From: Corythucha ciliata
Taxonomy: Eukaryota > Arthropoda > Insecta > Hemiptera > Tingidae
Direction of reading: 5' to 3'
DNA length: 64,000 nucleotides
Assembly (NCBI GenBank): GCA_038030265.1
Contig: CM075938.1
Location: 57,219,189 to 57,283,188 of the forward strand
Translations under genes and position numbers: made by a program
Part shown: piece by piece, positions 1-9,700 of the stretch
How the letters are laid out: each line of letters starts with the position of its first letter
How positions within the stretch are numbered: position 1 is the stretch's first letter
The notes under the pieces: model-generated
The model's database searches: none
Told to the model about the DNA's origin: nothing
The model's input: the letters and a program-made list of their open reading frames with translations, nothing else

Positions 1-1375
1 CGCCAGTGAGCGAATTTTTGCATGTACCCCTTCACGCACCACGCTAAATATATACCTCGTACAGAAGCACTTCCCAATGGCAACAAAAATGACGCTTCTA
101 GAACGACTATGGCCCAGGATATACACTATACAGTACAGGCTGATTTCTATGGACATGGCTTTTTATCGTCAGTGCATCGTCGGCTTTGAATCGCCGTGTC
201 GATTGGCCATAATGGCCAACCGACCATGCCCGTGATGACGATGATGATGAGGAGAGGGGGTATGCGGGAAAAGTGTTGGCCCGAGTAACTGGGGCCATAC
301 CTTACCTACACCACACCACCCAGTTTCTGTCACAAAGTAGCTCCCAATCTTCGAACAATGAAATATTGAAAAAATAAAACAAAACTCGAGAAGTGAAATA
401 AACGACAACAGAACGACTATTAGACGGGTACTAACTGTCAGGCCAAAGCAATCCACGTCTCGAATTAAGTGAACTCCACCCAGTGGCCGAGAGGGAAGAC
501 ATTACCCCTCATGTCCACGCACTGCCGAGTTTTGGCCACTAAGAGCCCAATAGAAAATCATAAGAGTATCAGGCGTGATAATCCTCCCCCCTGCCCCATT
601 TGACATCATTGGCACGTTATACAGGTGCCCCCGGGCATCCATAAATACTAGCCCAAATCGAAAAACAGATAAGGTGTTCATAGCAAAGTTTCAACCAAAG
701 CACAGCTCCAAACACATCACAGCAAAGCTCCAACCTCCGTAAAGCTGCAACCTCACAATTTTGGGGGTTTCTCATCGCAGAGTTCGGAAAATTGAGACTG
801 ATTTCCGATCATAAAAATCTAAGAAAGGGTTCTTACTGTGATGCCTCCATTTTTAACCCCCTCCGCACGTTTTCAATGATCGCACGAATTTTCCCGTGGA
901 CATCCCCGATGTCTAAGGAAGAGTCTCAATACATGGGCCTCACTGGGCAGCTAATGGTCTCAAAATGCCGCTATTAACGCCGTATACATATAACAACCAC
1001 ACTTCCGGGGTTGATATAAAAATAAAGAGATTTTGCAACCAGTCCCGTGAACGCTAAAGTTACTTTTTGTGTATGCATTGCTAGGGCAGTAAACATTTCG
1101 TTGGTTAAAAATGTGAATAGCGTAAACGTTAGCGTTAGCGGAGCTGTTTGCAAAAATTCTCTATATACGTTGGTTTATACAAAAATAACCCCCGCTGAAA
1201 ACGAAGCGCCTCTCTATCGCACGACCGTTAAAAAACAACACTCGACATGACCAAGCTTTTTAACGTCCTCAACTCCAGGGATGGAGCGGGAAGGCATGAC
1301 CCCTCGACAGTCGACCCCGCGGCTATAACTACCAAGTTCTGACGAAATGAACCCGGAAATCATACACTGGGGGAA
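1..1375. other. intergenic, no gene seen
   Basis: No convincing exon, RNA gene or transposon was recognised. Open frames are short and lack splice context or family motifs. The G+C-poor stretch near 1000-1250 contains several TAACG/CGTTA words that foreshadow the repeat field starting at about 1.38 kb. Confidence 0.5.
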
Positions 1376-1390
1376 AAAAAAGAGGCACTT

Positions 1391-1412
1391 TCTCGGTTAA
1401 TTTTAACCGAGA
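1391..1412. repeat. short perfect palindrome
   Basis: Ten-base arms (TCTCGGTTAA and its reverse complement) surround a TT centre. It marks the left edge of the CGGT/ACCG field and pairs two CGGTTA words head to head. Confidence 0.7.
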
Positions 1413-1415
1413 AAT

Positions 1416-1620
1416 ATCGGTAAAATGTTTGCAACCGTCACGAGTCTGTAATGTCAACCGACAAGCTTGATACGGTTGAATGCACGTCTTGACTCGGTTA
1501 ACGCATGTTGTCGGTAAAATGTTTGCAACCGTCATGAGTCGGTAAAGTCTACCGACAAGCTTGATACGGTTAAATGCACTCGGTTAGCGCATATTGTCGG
1601 TAAAATGTTTGCAACCGAGT
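1416..1620. repeat. tandem repeat, about 85-95 bp unit
   Basis: Two full units and one partial unit each begin TCGGTAAAATGTTTGCAACC, near 1417, 1511 and 1597. The first two continue through ACCGACAAGCTTGATACGGT and a CGGTTA-GCGCAT-like tail. The units differ by several substitutions and small indels. Confidence 0.8.
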
Positions 1621-1952
1621 CTGACGGTCAAGCCACAAACACGGTTAAACACATGATCCCAGTGATTTGAGGCATATCTGTTGAATGAACCGTTACTAGA
1701 CGGTTAACTCTAACCGTTACTTTACGGTAGATTCTTCCGACCCACAACTCCCTTGTCTGTTACAGCAACTGTCTAACATCGGTGAAAGCTGACCGTATAC
1801 TCGGTAATCACAGCCGTGTCAGGCGGTTAGTCCAACAGTGTGTTTACGGTAGTGGCGAACCGAATTTTGGATATTATACGGTAACATCAGCAGAAAAAAA
1901 AACCGGTAAAATTCTACTGTCATGACGGTTGCATCAACGGTTACTCAACGGT

Positions 1953-2185
1953 AAAACAGGTATCTCTACTCGGTTAAGAAATACCGTCTTGAGTCTGGTG
2001 TCAACCGTGACATAACGGTACATGCTACCGTTGGCATAAGGTGGAATATACCGTTATATCACAGTTAAAACAGGTGTCTCACCTCGGTTAAGAGGTACCG
2101 TCTTGAGTCTGGTGTCAACCGTGAAATAACGGTATATACTACCGTCGGCATACGGTAGAATATACCGTTTCTACTGTGGTACAAA
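1953..2185. repeat. tandem duplication, 114 bp unit
   Basis: The stretch from AAAACAGGTATCTC at 1953 is repeated from 2067 with the same order of blocks: CGGTTAAGA, ACCGTCTTGAGTCTGGTGTC, AACCGTGA, AACGGTA, ACCGT, GGCATA and GAATATACCGT. The copies are about 85-90 percent alike by eye. Confidence 0.8.
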
Positions 2186-2523
2186 CGGTAATTTGTCACC
2201 GACTTTCCTTACTGATTCTTTACGGTCAAATTTGCCGCAAAAAATGGTTGAGCCGAGCGTCAGAGGTAAACCGCAGATTAAATTTCCATTTCAAATCCTG
2301 ATTTCTCTCGACGCTCGGTGCCTTTCTTGTGGCCCGTTTGAGACCCTAAAAAAAAATTTTGAGTTACCGTGAAAGTGAGTGTTCTGAAATTCTGTTATTG
2401 GTCAAAAAAGATTAAAATTGGAAATGGGATGAACGTAAATTTTAGTTCACATGCGAAGAAGTCGTGAAAGAAGAAACACGAAATATATTCAAACATAGTA
2501 CAAAACAATAAGTAGAAAATTCA

Positions 2524-3002
2524 CCACCGTCATTTCAATTCACCGTCATTGAATTCTGCTTTGCCGTCACTTCGCTCGGTTTTACCGTCATTCAACTCGG
2601 CTTTACCGTCATTCAACTCGGTGACATGGTCGCTCAACTCGGTTTCACCGTCATTCAACTCGACTTCACCGTTATTGAATTCTGCTTTACCGTCACTTCG
2701 CTCGGTTTTACCGTCATTCAACTCGGTAACATGGTCACTCAACTCGGTTTCACCGTCATTCAACTCGGTTTCTCCATCATTCCAACTAGACTTGATTTCA
2801 CCGTCATTCAACTCGGTTTTACCGTCGTCCAATTCTGTTTTACTTTCATTCAGGTCGGTAATACGGTCGTTCAACTCGGTTTTACCGTCATTCAGCTCGA
2901 TTTCACCGTCATTGAATTCTGTTTTACCGACATTCAACTCGGTTTTATCGTGATTAAACTCGGTTACACGGTCATTCACCTCGGTTTTACCGTTATTCAC
3001 AC
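2524..3002. repeat. 21-bp minisatellite array
   Basis: About 22 degenerate copies of a 21-bp unit of the form ACCGTCATTCAACTCGGTTT are present. Because 21 is a multiple of three and the unit lacks stops, both strands stay open: minus reads as a seven-residue repeat like LNDGKTE over about 150 residues, and plus reads FNSVLPS. There is no signal for a real protein: no splice sites, no flanking domain, and open frames on both strands. The array ends where the CGGT-rich field becomes non-tandem. Confidence 0.85.
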
Positions 3003-3260
3003 CGGCAGGGCGACAAGTTTTCAGCTCAACCGACTTTGTTTGTACGGTTAAGCACGTGAAAGTGTAGAAAAGTCTGTTAAATACACGGTAAAAGAGTGTT
3101 TTTGACGGTTGTTTGCACTCTTAACCGAGCAAATAACTGTTGGAGCCGTCTTTAACAGAATGGCGTTTTTTTTTCACAGTTAAGTTTAACGGTTGAAACT
3201 ACTGTTTCAACCGAGAATACTGTTTCAACCGAGTTCCGGAACCGACTCTTTTTCCCAGTG

Positions 3261-6017
3261 TAAGACGCAATCAACCCCCTAACCAACTTTTGACCTTTTT
3301 GGCACGTTTTCTTGGTGCCCAAGAATTTCCGCAAAAAGTCCACGAAATAAGAGTCTCAATCCAATGTGTGGCAATGCAAAACGGTCCATTTTGGGGACTT
3401 TAATGGACGCTGGCGGACACTTGGTGGCGTTACCGGTTACATTGGCCAATTAAACTTTGACCAAGAGACTCATACACCACGTCCAGCTCGAAAATCACCC
3501 AGTCGCGCCCCCTGCTCCACGCACCCTGGGTGATTAAATGGCAAACATTTTAAAATGAGCGACACCGCGTACCTAATATGTATTGAGATTTCACAACTGG
3601 GGGAATCAGTAAATCGAAACGGATTTCCGATCACACGACCTGTTATAGGGGTTCTCCTCAAGGCAAACTTCATCCTCTTTTCAAGACACCCTTAGGCTGT
3701 GTACTAACTAACAATAATTCTAACCTTCTCCACGACGTGATCCACCAAGACTGCCCTCCTTCACGTGATCCACAAAGATTGCCCTCCTTCATGTGGTACA
3801 CGCTGAGTGCATCAGGGCAAAATCTGTCACTTTATAAGCGGAATTTGGCGTTTTCAGTCTAAAAAACTGGCAATTCAGTCACAGAAACTCAAAGCAACCG
3901 CAAATTCCTTCGTTTACAAAGTGGGAATTCACTCATTCGACGCCTGAAACCTAACATACTTACCCCCCCCCCCCCCGGAAACTTATTGTTCGGAGTTATG
4001 ACTCGAAGAAATCGATCATTTCTTCAACGAAAGCCACGTCCACTTAGCTCAAAATTTGCAATCAAAGGGGACAATCTGGCCATGGCGGCAGGACCGTTTG
4101 AAATTGGATTTGTTGGGCTGACAAGGGTCAGTCGATTGCTTCCCCCTAGAAAAACGCTTTGAAGTTCTGACCAGTAGGAAATGTTTAAACCCTTCACCCG
4201 CCCACTCGTTTTTTTTTTTCCTAGCGGGATACATTATTAAAGTTATAGCATGGGGTAGTGTGGCAGGTTGAGGGGGGAGTGATCGGAATAAAATAATAAA
4301 AAAGCCCCTTCGGCGGCTGTACGAAAAGAGGAAAAAAGGTCAAAGGTGAATTTTCAATTTAGCTTTTTTCTTTTCGGGGGTCTTTGTGTGTGTGAGGTAG
4401 GTAAGGAGAGGGGGGGGGCTTCACTGGATTAAGGGTACCATGTTTTCGACGCTATTCTCCAGGGTTGAGGGGGTGGGGGGAGAGTCACGAGCCCTAACTC
4501 GAAAAGTGGCTTGCAGAAGGGTGCGGGGAAGGGCTTTCGAAATTCACCCTTTGGCCCAAGGGGGATGTTCGGACGTATTGGATTGATCAACTGAATAATT
4601 TTAACAGGTCTCTTAGGGGTTTCAATCAATATCCCCGCACTGTACACGGAACCTCCTATTTCTTGCTGCCTTGAAACGGACACTTTTCGAATCTTTCTAA
4701 TTTCCTCTCCTTCCCCGCCGCATCTATCACTAAAAGACCGCATTCCACCTAAAAAGGGGCTCTGCATGCTTTAGAAAAATTAAAGGGTGATGGGGGAAAA
4801 ATCGAAGTAAGGAGGTCGAAAGAGTAATTGCGAGAGGATTTTGACCCCCCCTCCCAACTCATCACACCCATCTACAACCCTTCGCATCATCCCTTCCCAA
4901 CTCTAGCGCTGAGAGAAAGAGTTCTTCCTCTTTAATCCTTAAAACTTCGTTCACCCCATTACAATGACAATGTCAAAATAATGGGGAAAAAGCGAGAGAG
5001 AGAGTGAGTGAGAGGGAAAAGAACACACACTGTCGGATAGCAATTTACTATGGCAAGCCTTTGATCTGTGATTTGAGAATTAGCTCACCGTTTAACTAAC
5101 CACAGCCTGCGGCATTGTAAGGGAAAGTTTACACTGTAAGGGTGGTTGGGTGGGGGTGAAAGTGGGGTTGGAGCAATCATTGTTGAATAGAATCCAGGGA
5201 AATGGTTAAGCGGTGAACGTTTGATGAGGAGGGGCTGTGTTTCAAAGTAAAAGAAAAAGAGTGCGCATACATTATTGAAAGACTACAAATTTGGTATTAT
5301 GTATGTATTTTTTGTATTAACAAACGGTTAATAGTGAGTGACACCGGGGTGAGTTCTGGAAGGGGGAGGGGATGAAAGGGTCGTACATCTCAGTATTTAG
5401 ACACTAAGAGCATAAATTTACAAATTATGTACAAGCCGAACAAACTTGATTTTGTAGCTAATTGGAACTATTCGTACAGTGAAATACCAGAAGTTTTATA
5501 AAGTATGGACGTTATCATGAAACCAATTGACTATGACGACTAAATAAACAGGTGACGTTCAAGGTAATAAAACTAACAAAAAACGAGGAATAGAACAAGA
5601 CGAAGTAACAGGAATAAAGATAAATGACTTTGGAAGCGAAATCAAGCTCCTTTTCTTCTGCTAACCTCCTCTCTCAACCCCCCCACCCCTTATTTTTGCG
5701 TCTTAAGACTCACCTCCTTGGTATTCAAGACAACTTGGCAAAGTTCAGTAACGTGATACCACCACTCTCTTGAATCCCATTACAGATTCCCTAATTATGT
5801 AACAGTAGACTCCTTTCGTAAATGGTGAAGACGAATAGGAGGGGTCAGGGGGGATATAGGCGTAGAAGGTGTGCGATTGGAAGGGGGACTATGACGGGGG
5901 AGGGGGTCGAGGAATGTAAAGTGAAAATGGCAACCGAGTTAGCTCGGTTAATTGTTTAAAGGAACAACCAACCCAAGAACCCATACATTATTCCATTTTC
6001 TCCTATCTCCTTACCGC
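3261..6017. other. non-coding stretch downstream of the GFI-like gene
   Basis: No recognisable exon. A 112-codon minus-strand frame at 4429-4767 has no family motif and low-complexity proline and glycine content. A C13 run lies at 3964-3976 and G-rich or GA-rich tracts at 4380-4420, 5340-5370 and 5820-5920. The distal part (about 5.9-6.4 kb) is probably 3' UTR of the zinc-finger gene. Confidence 0.45.
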
Positions 6018-6023
6018 TTTATT
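6018..6023 (-). terminator. candidate poly(A) signal
   Basis: AATAAA reads on the minus strand about 410 bp after the stop of the zinc-finger gene. It is the nearest canonical hexamer I noticed at a plausible distance, but no transcript evidence is available and further hexamers exist beyond it. Confidence 0.35.
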
Positions 6024-6434
6024 GGAAGAGACGGGAGAATTAAATCGTTCGCACTAAAAGTGTACACTCGTAAACGCAAAAGGTAACTTCAATTTCGACT
6101 TAGCCTAGCCCTAACATGAGAAAAAAAATCTCATTTTCGTACATAAAAAAGGAGATCACTTTTATACAATACGTATAGCGACACATAAAGCTATGTACAA
6201 CCTTTGGCTATGGTTTCCTGGTTTTTCCGTGGAAATCATCCCCGTGGGATGTACCTGAGTTCATATGTTTTTCTTTAAGTAGGAATTATCTTTGAAAAAC
6301 TGGTGACTAGTAAGACATCAGAGATATTCACGATACATCAGTTAAGACGCGCTATTCTTGCTGTCTCATGGGATAGCTAGAATGGTACACATTTAGCACC
6401 GTGAATACACCCCAATTTTGTTTTAAAAGAAAGT

Positions 6435-6793
6435 TCATTGCGGCAGTGCAATAACTTCCGACTCGCACGGTGATCGAGTTGGTGGATGCGACCCGACTCC
6501 GGTCGTCGACGCCGCAGCGGCCGCGGCCGCCGCAGCAGCAGCAGCCGCTACAGCCACCGCCGACGTATAGCCACCGCCGCCACCACCACCACCACCACCG
6601 ACGCTGACAGGCGGCCTAAGTTCCGTGTGTTGTGTCTCTTTGTGTCGTCGAAGGTCGACTTTACGCTGGAAAGCCCGGCCACACAGGTCGCAGGCGAACG
6701 GTTTATAGCCGGTGTGCTTTCGACTGTGGGTGATGAGGTTTGATGATTGTGAGAACGCCTTGCCGCACACTTGGCATTTGTGAGGTTTTTCGC
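6435..6793 (-). CDS. GFI-like gene, last coding exon: fingers 5-6 and Gly/Ala tail
   Basis: The acceptor is CAG just above 6793, preceded by TTTTCTTGTTTC. The exon begins in phase 1, completing the HTG codon of the previous exon, and encodes the [13 protein letters not shown] finger 5 and the [19 protein letters not shown] finger 6. After finger 6 come about 53 residues that most family members lack: Gly10, then YTSAVAV, Ala13 and a Ser/Pro-rich end finishing EVIALPQ and a stop. The homopolymers are encoded by GGT/GGC and GCN triplet runs (6520-6610), so their length is likely variable. Confidence 0.93.
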
Positions 6794-9700
6794 CTGGAAA
6801 CAAGAAAATAATGGCGAAAGGAAGAAGGGTAGGGAGGAAAAGAAAGCTGTTAGACTGCGTGAAATTATGTCTTCTTAATCTTAAATATACTAAATCGCTC
6901 TGGACTATATTCGGTCAAGTTTCATGCGAAAATGCGAAAGAATTCGCAAAAGGGCTCAGAACTATACCCCAGCCAACCATCGACTCAGGTTTACCCATGT
7001 TCGTATACTGTAATTTTACTGAAAAATAGGTGCTCATCAGGCGAACCGGGCCAGCCGTGGCCATCACGCGATGTTGTTCCGGTGAAGGGGGGGGGGCAAA
7101 GGCTTAACCCAACGGCCACAGGCTCAGAGATGGAGGGCAAAATTCGAGTCATAAACCTGGAAAATGTGTTTCTGAGGAAAAATCATTATGTTTTTGGCTG
7201 ATTAAGACAGTTTTTTGTGTACAAAAACAGTTTCGAGACCGAATGGAAAAACTGCCCCGTACTCTCTGTGACTCCTACCCTATTGAAGCCCCAACCCGAC
7301 TGCTCTTACCATTATTTTACTGAAAAATACGTGCTGATCAGGCAAACCGAGCGAATGTTGTTAAGGGGGGGGGGGCAAAGGCTTAACCCAATGACCGCAG
7401 GCTTTGAGGAAGATTCGAGTCATAAACCTGGAAAATCTGTTTCTGAGGCAAAATCAACATGTTTTTGGCTGTTTACGACAGTTTTTTGTGTATAAATATC
7501 AGTTTCGAGACCGATGGAAAACCAGTCCCGTGCTCTCTGTGACTCCCACCCACCATTGAAGCCTCAACCGAGTGCTCTTGACTTTCACCGGCGAGTACGT
7601 TCATCTTCGAACAAAACTCAGAAACAAAAACTAATTACACGGAACGAGCGGTAGGGGAGGGGGTGTCCCTTGTGAAGATTGAGTGCTTCCTCCGGGAAGT
7701 GGTTTGGGTGGCATAGTAGGAGAACTTGGGGTGAAAAAGGTTTTTAGAGTGATGAAAACCTCCTCCCCCTACCCCTTGGCCGTTCCTACCAAGAATGGTA
7801 GCACCTATAACGACGGAGACATCGAAAAGGGAAACGCTCGTTGCAGGGAGAAGATGGCGGCGGGGCAAATGAAACAATTTCCCAATCCGTTTTCCCGAGC
7901 GTCAACACTCAACGGCGAGCTTCTCCCTTGGCTAAACAGAACAGAATGAAATTTAGATTGGCGTACTCTCCATCTCTCTTCACCCTCTTTCCTGCTCAAC
8001 CCTCTACTTGAGCGGGTTTTGGCACAATATTTTCCTTTGGCCGATGTGGGGGGGAGGGATGTCCCTCTTTTTCGGCACCAACAGCCTCTCTATATACCGC
8101 CACAGTTCATCTTAGCCTCTCGAAAAATTCTCTAGACACTTCAAGATACTCCCGTAGTCCTCGATCTTCTTCCCCCTGAAATGAAAGCGCCTGGATTTTT
8201 CTACAAGCCACAGACTGAAACATACCTCCGGTTCCACCCTAAACTTACGCGTCATTTTGGAAATACGGAAACTTCTACCAGGTTTTCCCATCCCGCCCAC
8301 CATTTTTGAGTGGCCGCATACCTGGATGATGCGTTGGTTTCAATATAGTGGCAACTCAACACCTAATTAAATCGTAAACAATAAAATTAATTGATAAACC
8401 GATTCGGTTAAATCTGTAATTTTTATCTTGATTGTGGGGCACTGAAGGCTGAGGTTTACTTTTCGATTTCGTTTTTTAAATTGTTGTATAGTCGCAACAC
8501 CCGATAGAGTATAATCAGTACGATAACAATCAATAAATTGATTAACAATGCTAATTTCAATATTTGATCAACGATTTATTGGACACGGGTTTCAATCGAA
8601 TTTCAACCCATCTCCTTCTCCCCTCCTATACAACCAACGTCGTCGATCTTTAAGCCACGCGGGCTTAGGGCCCACGGGAAGAAGAGACGACTCCCTGGAT
8701 TCACGAAATCAAACACCCAACATTGCATCAGTTATTTTTTTTGGTGGGATTAAAAGTAATTTTTGAAAGAGTTGCATCAGATTGGGATTAACTGACTAAA
8801 ACTGGATACTGCGCAAATAAACTGACTCGGGCCACTTCATCACTGTGCCGAAGTATTAAACCTGTCAATGGTTGAGCATCACGATTGGTTGAAACCGTGA
8901 ATAAAACAACAATTTCGACGTGATTTAGCTCAGAAACAGCAGAGTATAAGCCCACAATTTCTATAATGTGGGGGGGGGGGGTGAGTTAAGGCCTACGATA
9001 TGGTGCCTTTAAAAATGTATCAAGAAAGAAACGGTGAAAAGGACTGCCCTCGAGGAACTGCTACATGGGAGCAATCTTACAAAAATTAACGAAAATAGGG
9101 GCGAGAACACTCCCCCCACCATCCACACGGTACCACCATCACGAGTTTGAAATAGCAGCGCTAAGGGAAAGGGGGAAACCAGAGAATTGATATTTATTTT
9201 TATTGCTTCAAAGCAGTTATCTCCTCACCCTTTGTAGAGCTTTTTTCCCCTTTTTTTTTCTCTTCTTCATCTTCAAGAAAAAGAAATCATTTTTATGGCC
9301 AGCCAACTTCAGAGCTTGGAAACCCCCACGCATATCCTCCTACAAAACCAAGTATTCGCCGTTCCCCAAAGCCTTCTTTCATTGGCTAAGTGTTGCCATC
9401 AACGGTGATTACTACCTCCTTCTCGAGGCGGTGGTGGAAAACAGTTGGAAAGATTTTTTCCGCGGTTGAAAGAAATAAAAAAAAGGGTGCCGCTCTAAAA
9501 GCTAATTACAGTAACTGATGGAAGGGTGCTGGAGGGGGGCACAAAATGTGATTCCTCCGTATGAAGTGAAAAAAAAATGATAATAATAATAAAAAACACC
9601 CCTCCTCCTCCTTCCCTTCATCAACAAAAAATTCTTCAATTCGTTTGATTGTTTTTTCTCACGCCCCGCCTGTTTTTCAGAGGGCTATAATAGAGGGATC

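Larger units (their letters stand above)
1376..3260. repeat. CGGT/ACCG-rich complex repeat field
   Basis: By eye, the words CGGT and ACCG (often as CGGTTA, TAACCG, ACCGTC or CGGTAAAA) recur every 10-25 bases through almost 1.9 kb and then stop. At least three different tandem arrays lie inside, with periods of about 96, 114 and 21 bp, and all are built on the same words. This looks like local expansion from one ancestral sequence, or selection for a repeated binding word. CGGTTA matches the CNGTTR core recognised by Myb-family proteins, but that is only a motif match. No protein-coding gene is evident. Confidence 0.75.

Noticed and set aside
2530..3000. 156-codon frame with LNDGKTE-type heptads
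   Set aside because: Both strands are open because of the 21-bp period; no splice sites, start context or domain support a protein.
4429..4767. 112-codon minus-strand frame downstream of the zinc-finger gene
   Set aside because: No motif or splice context; rich in Pro and Gly from G/C tracts.
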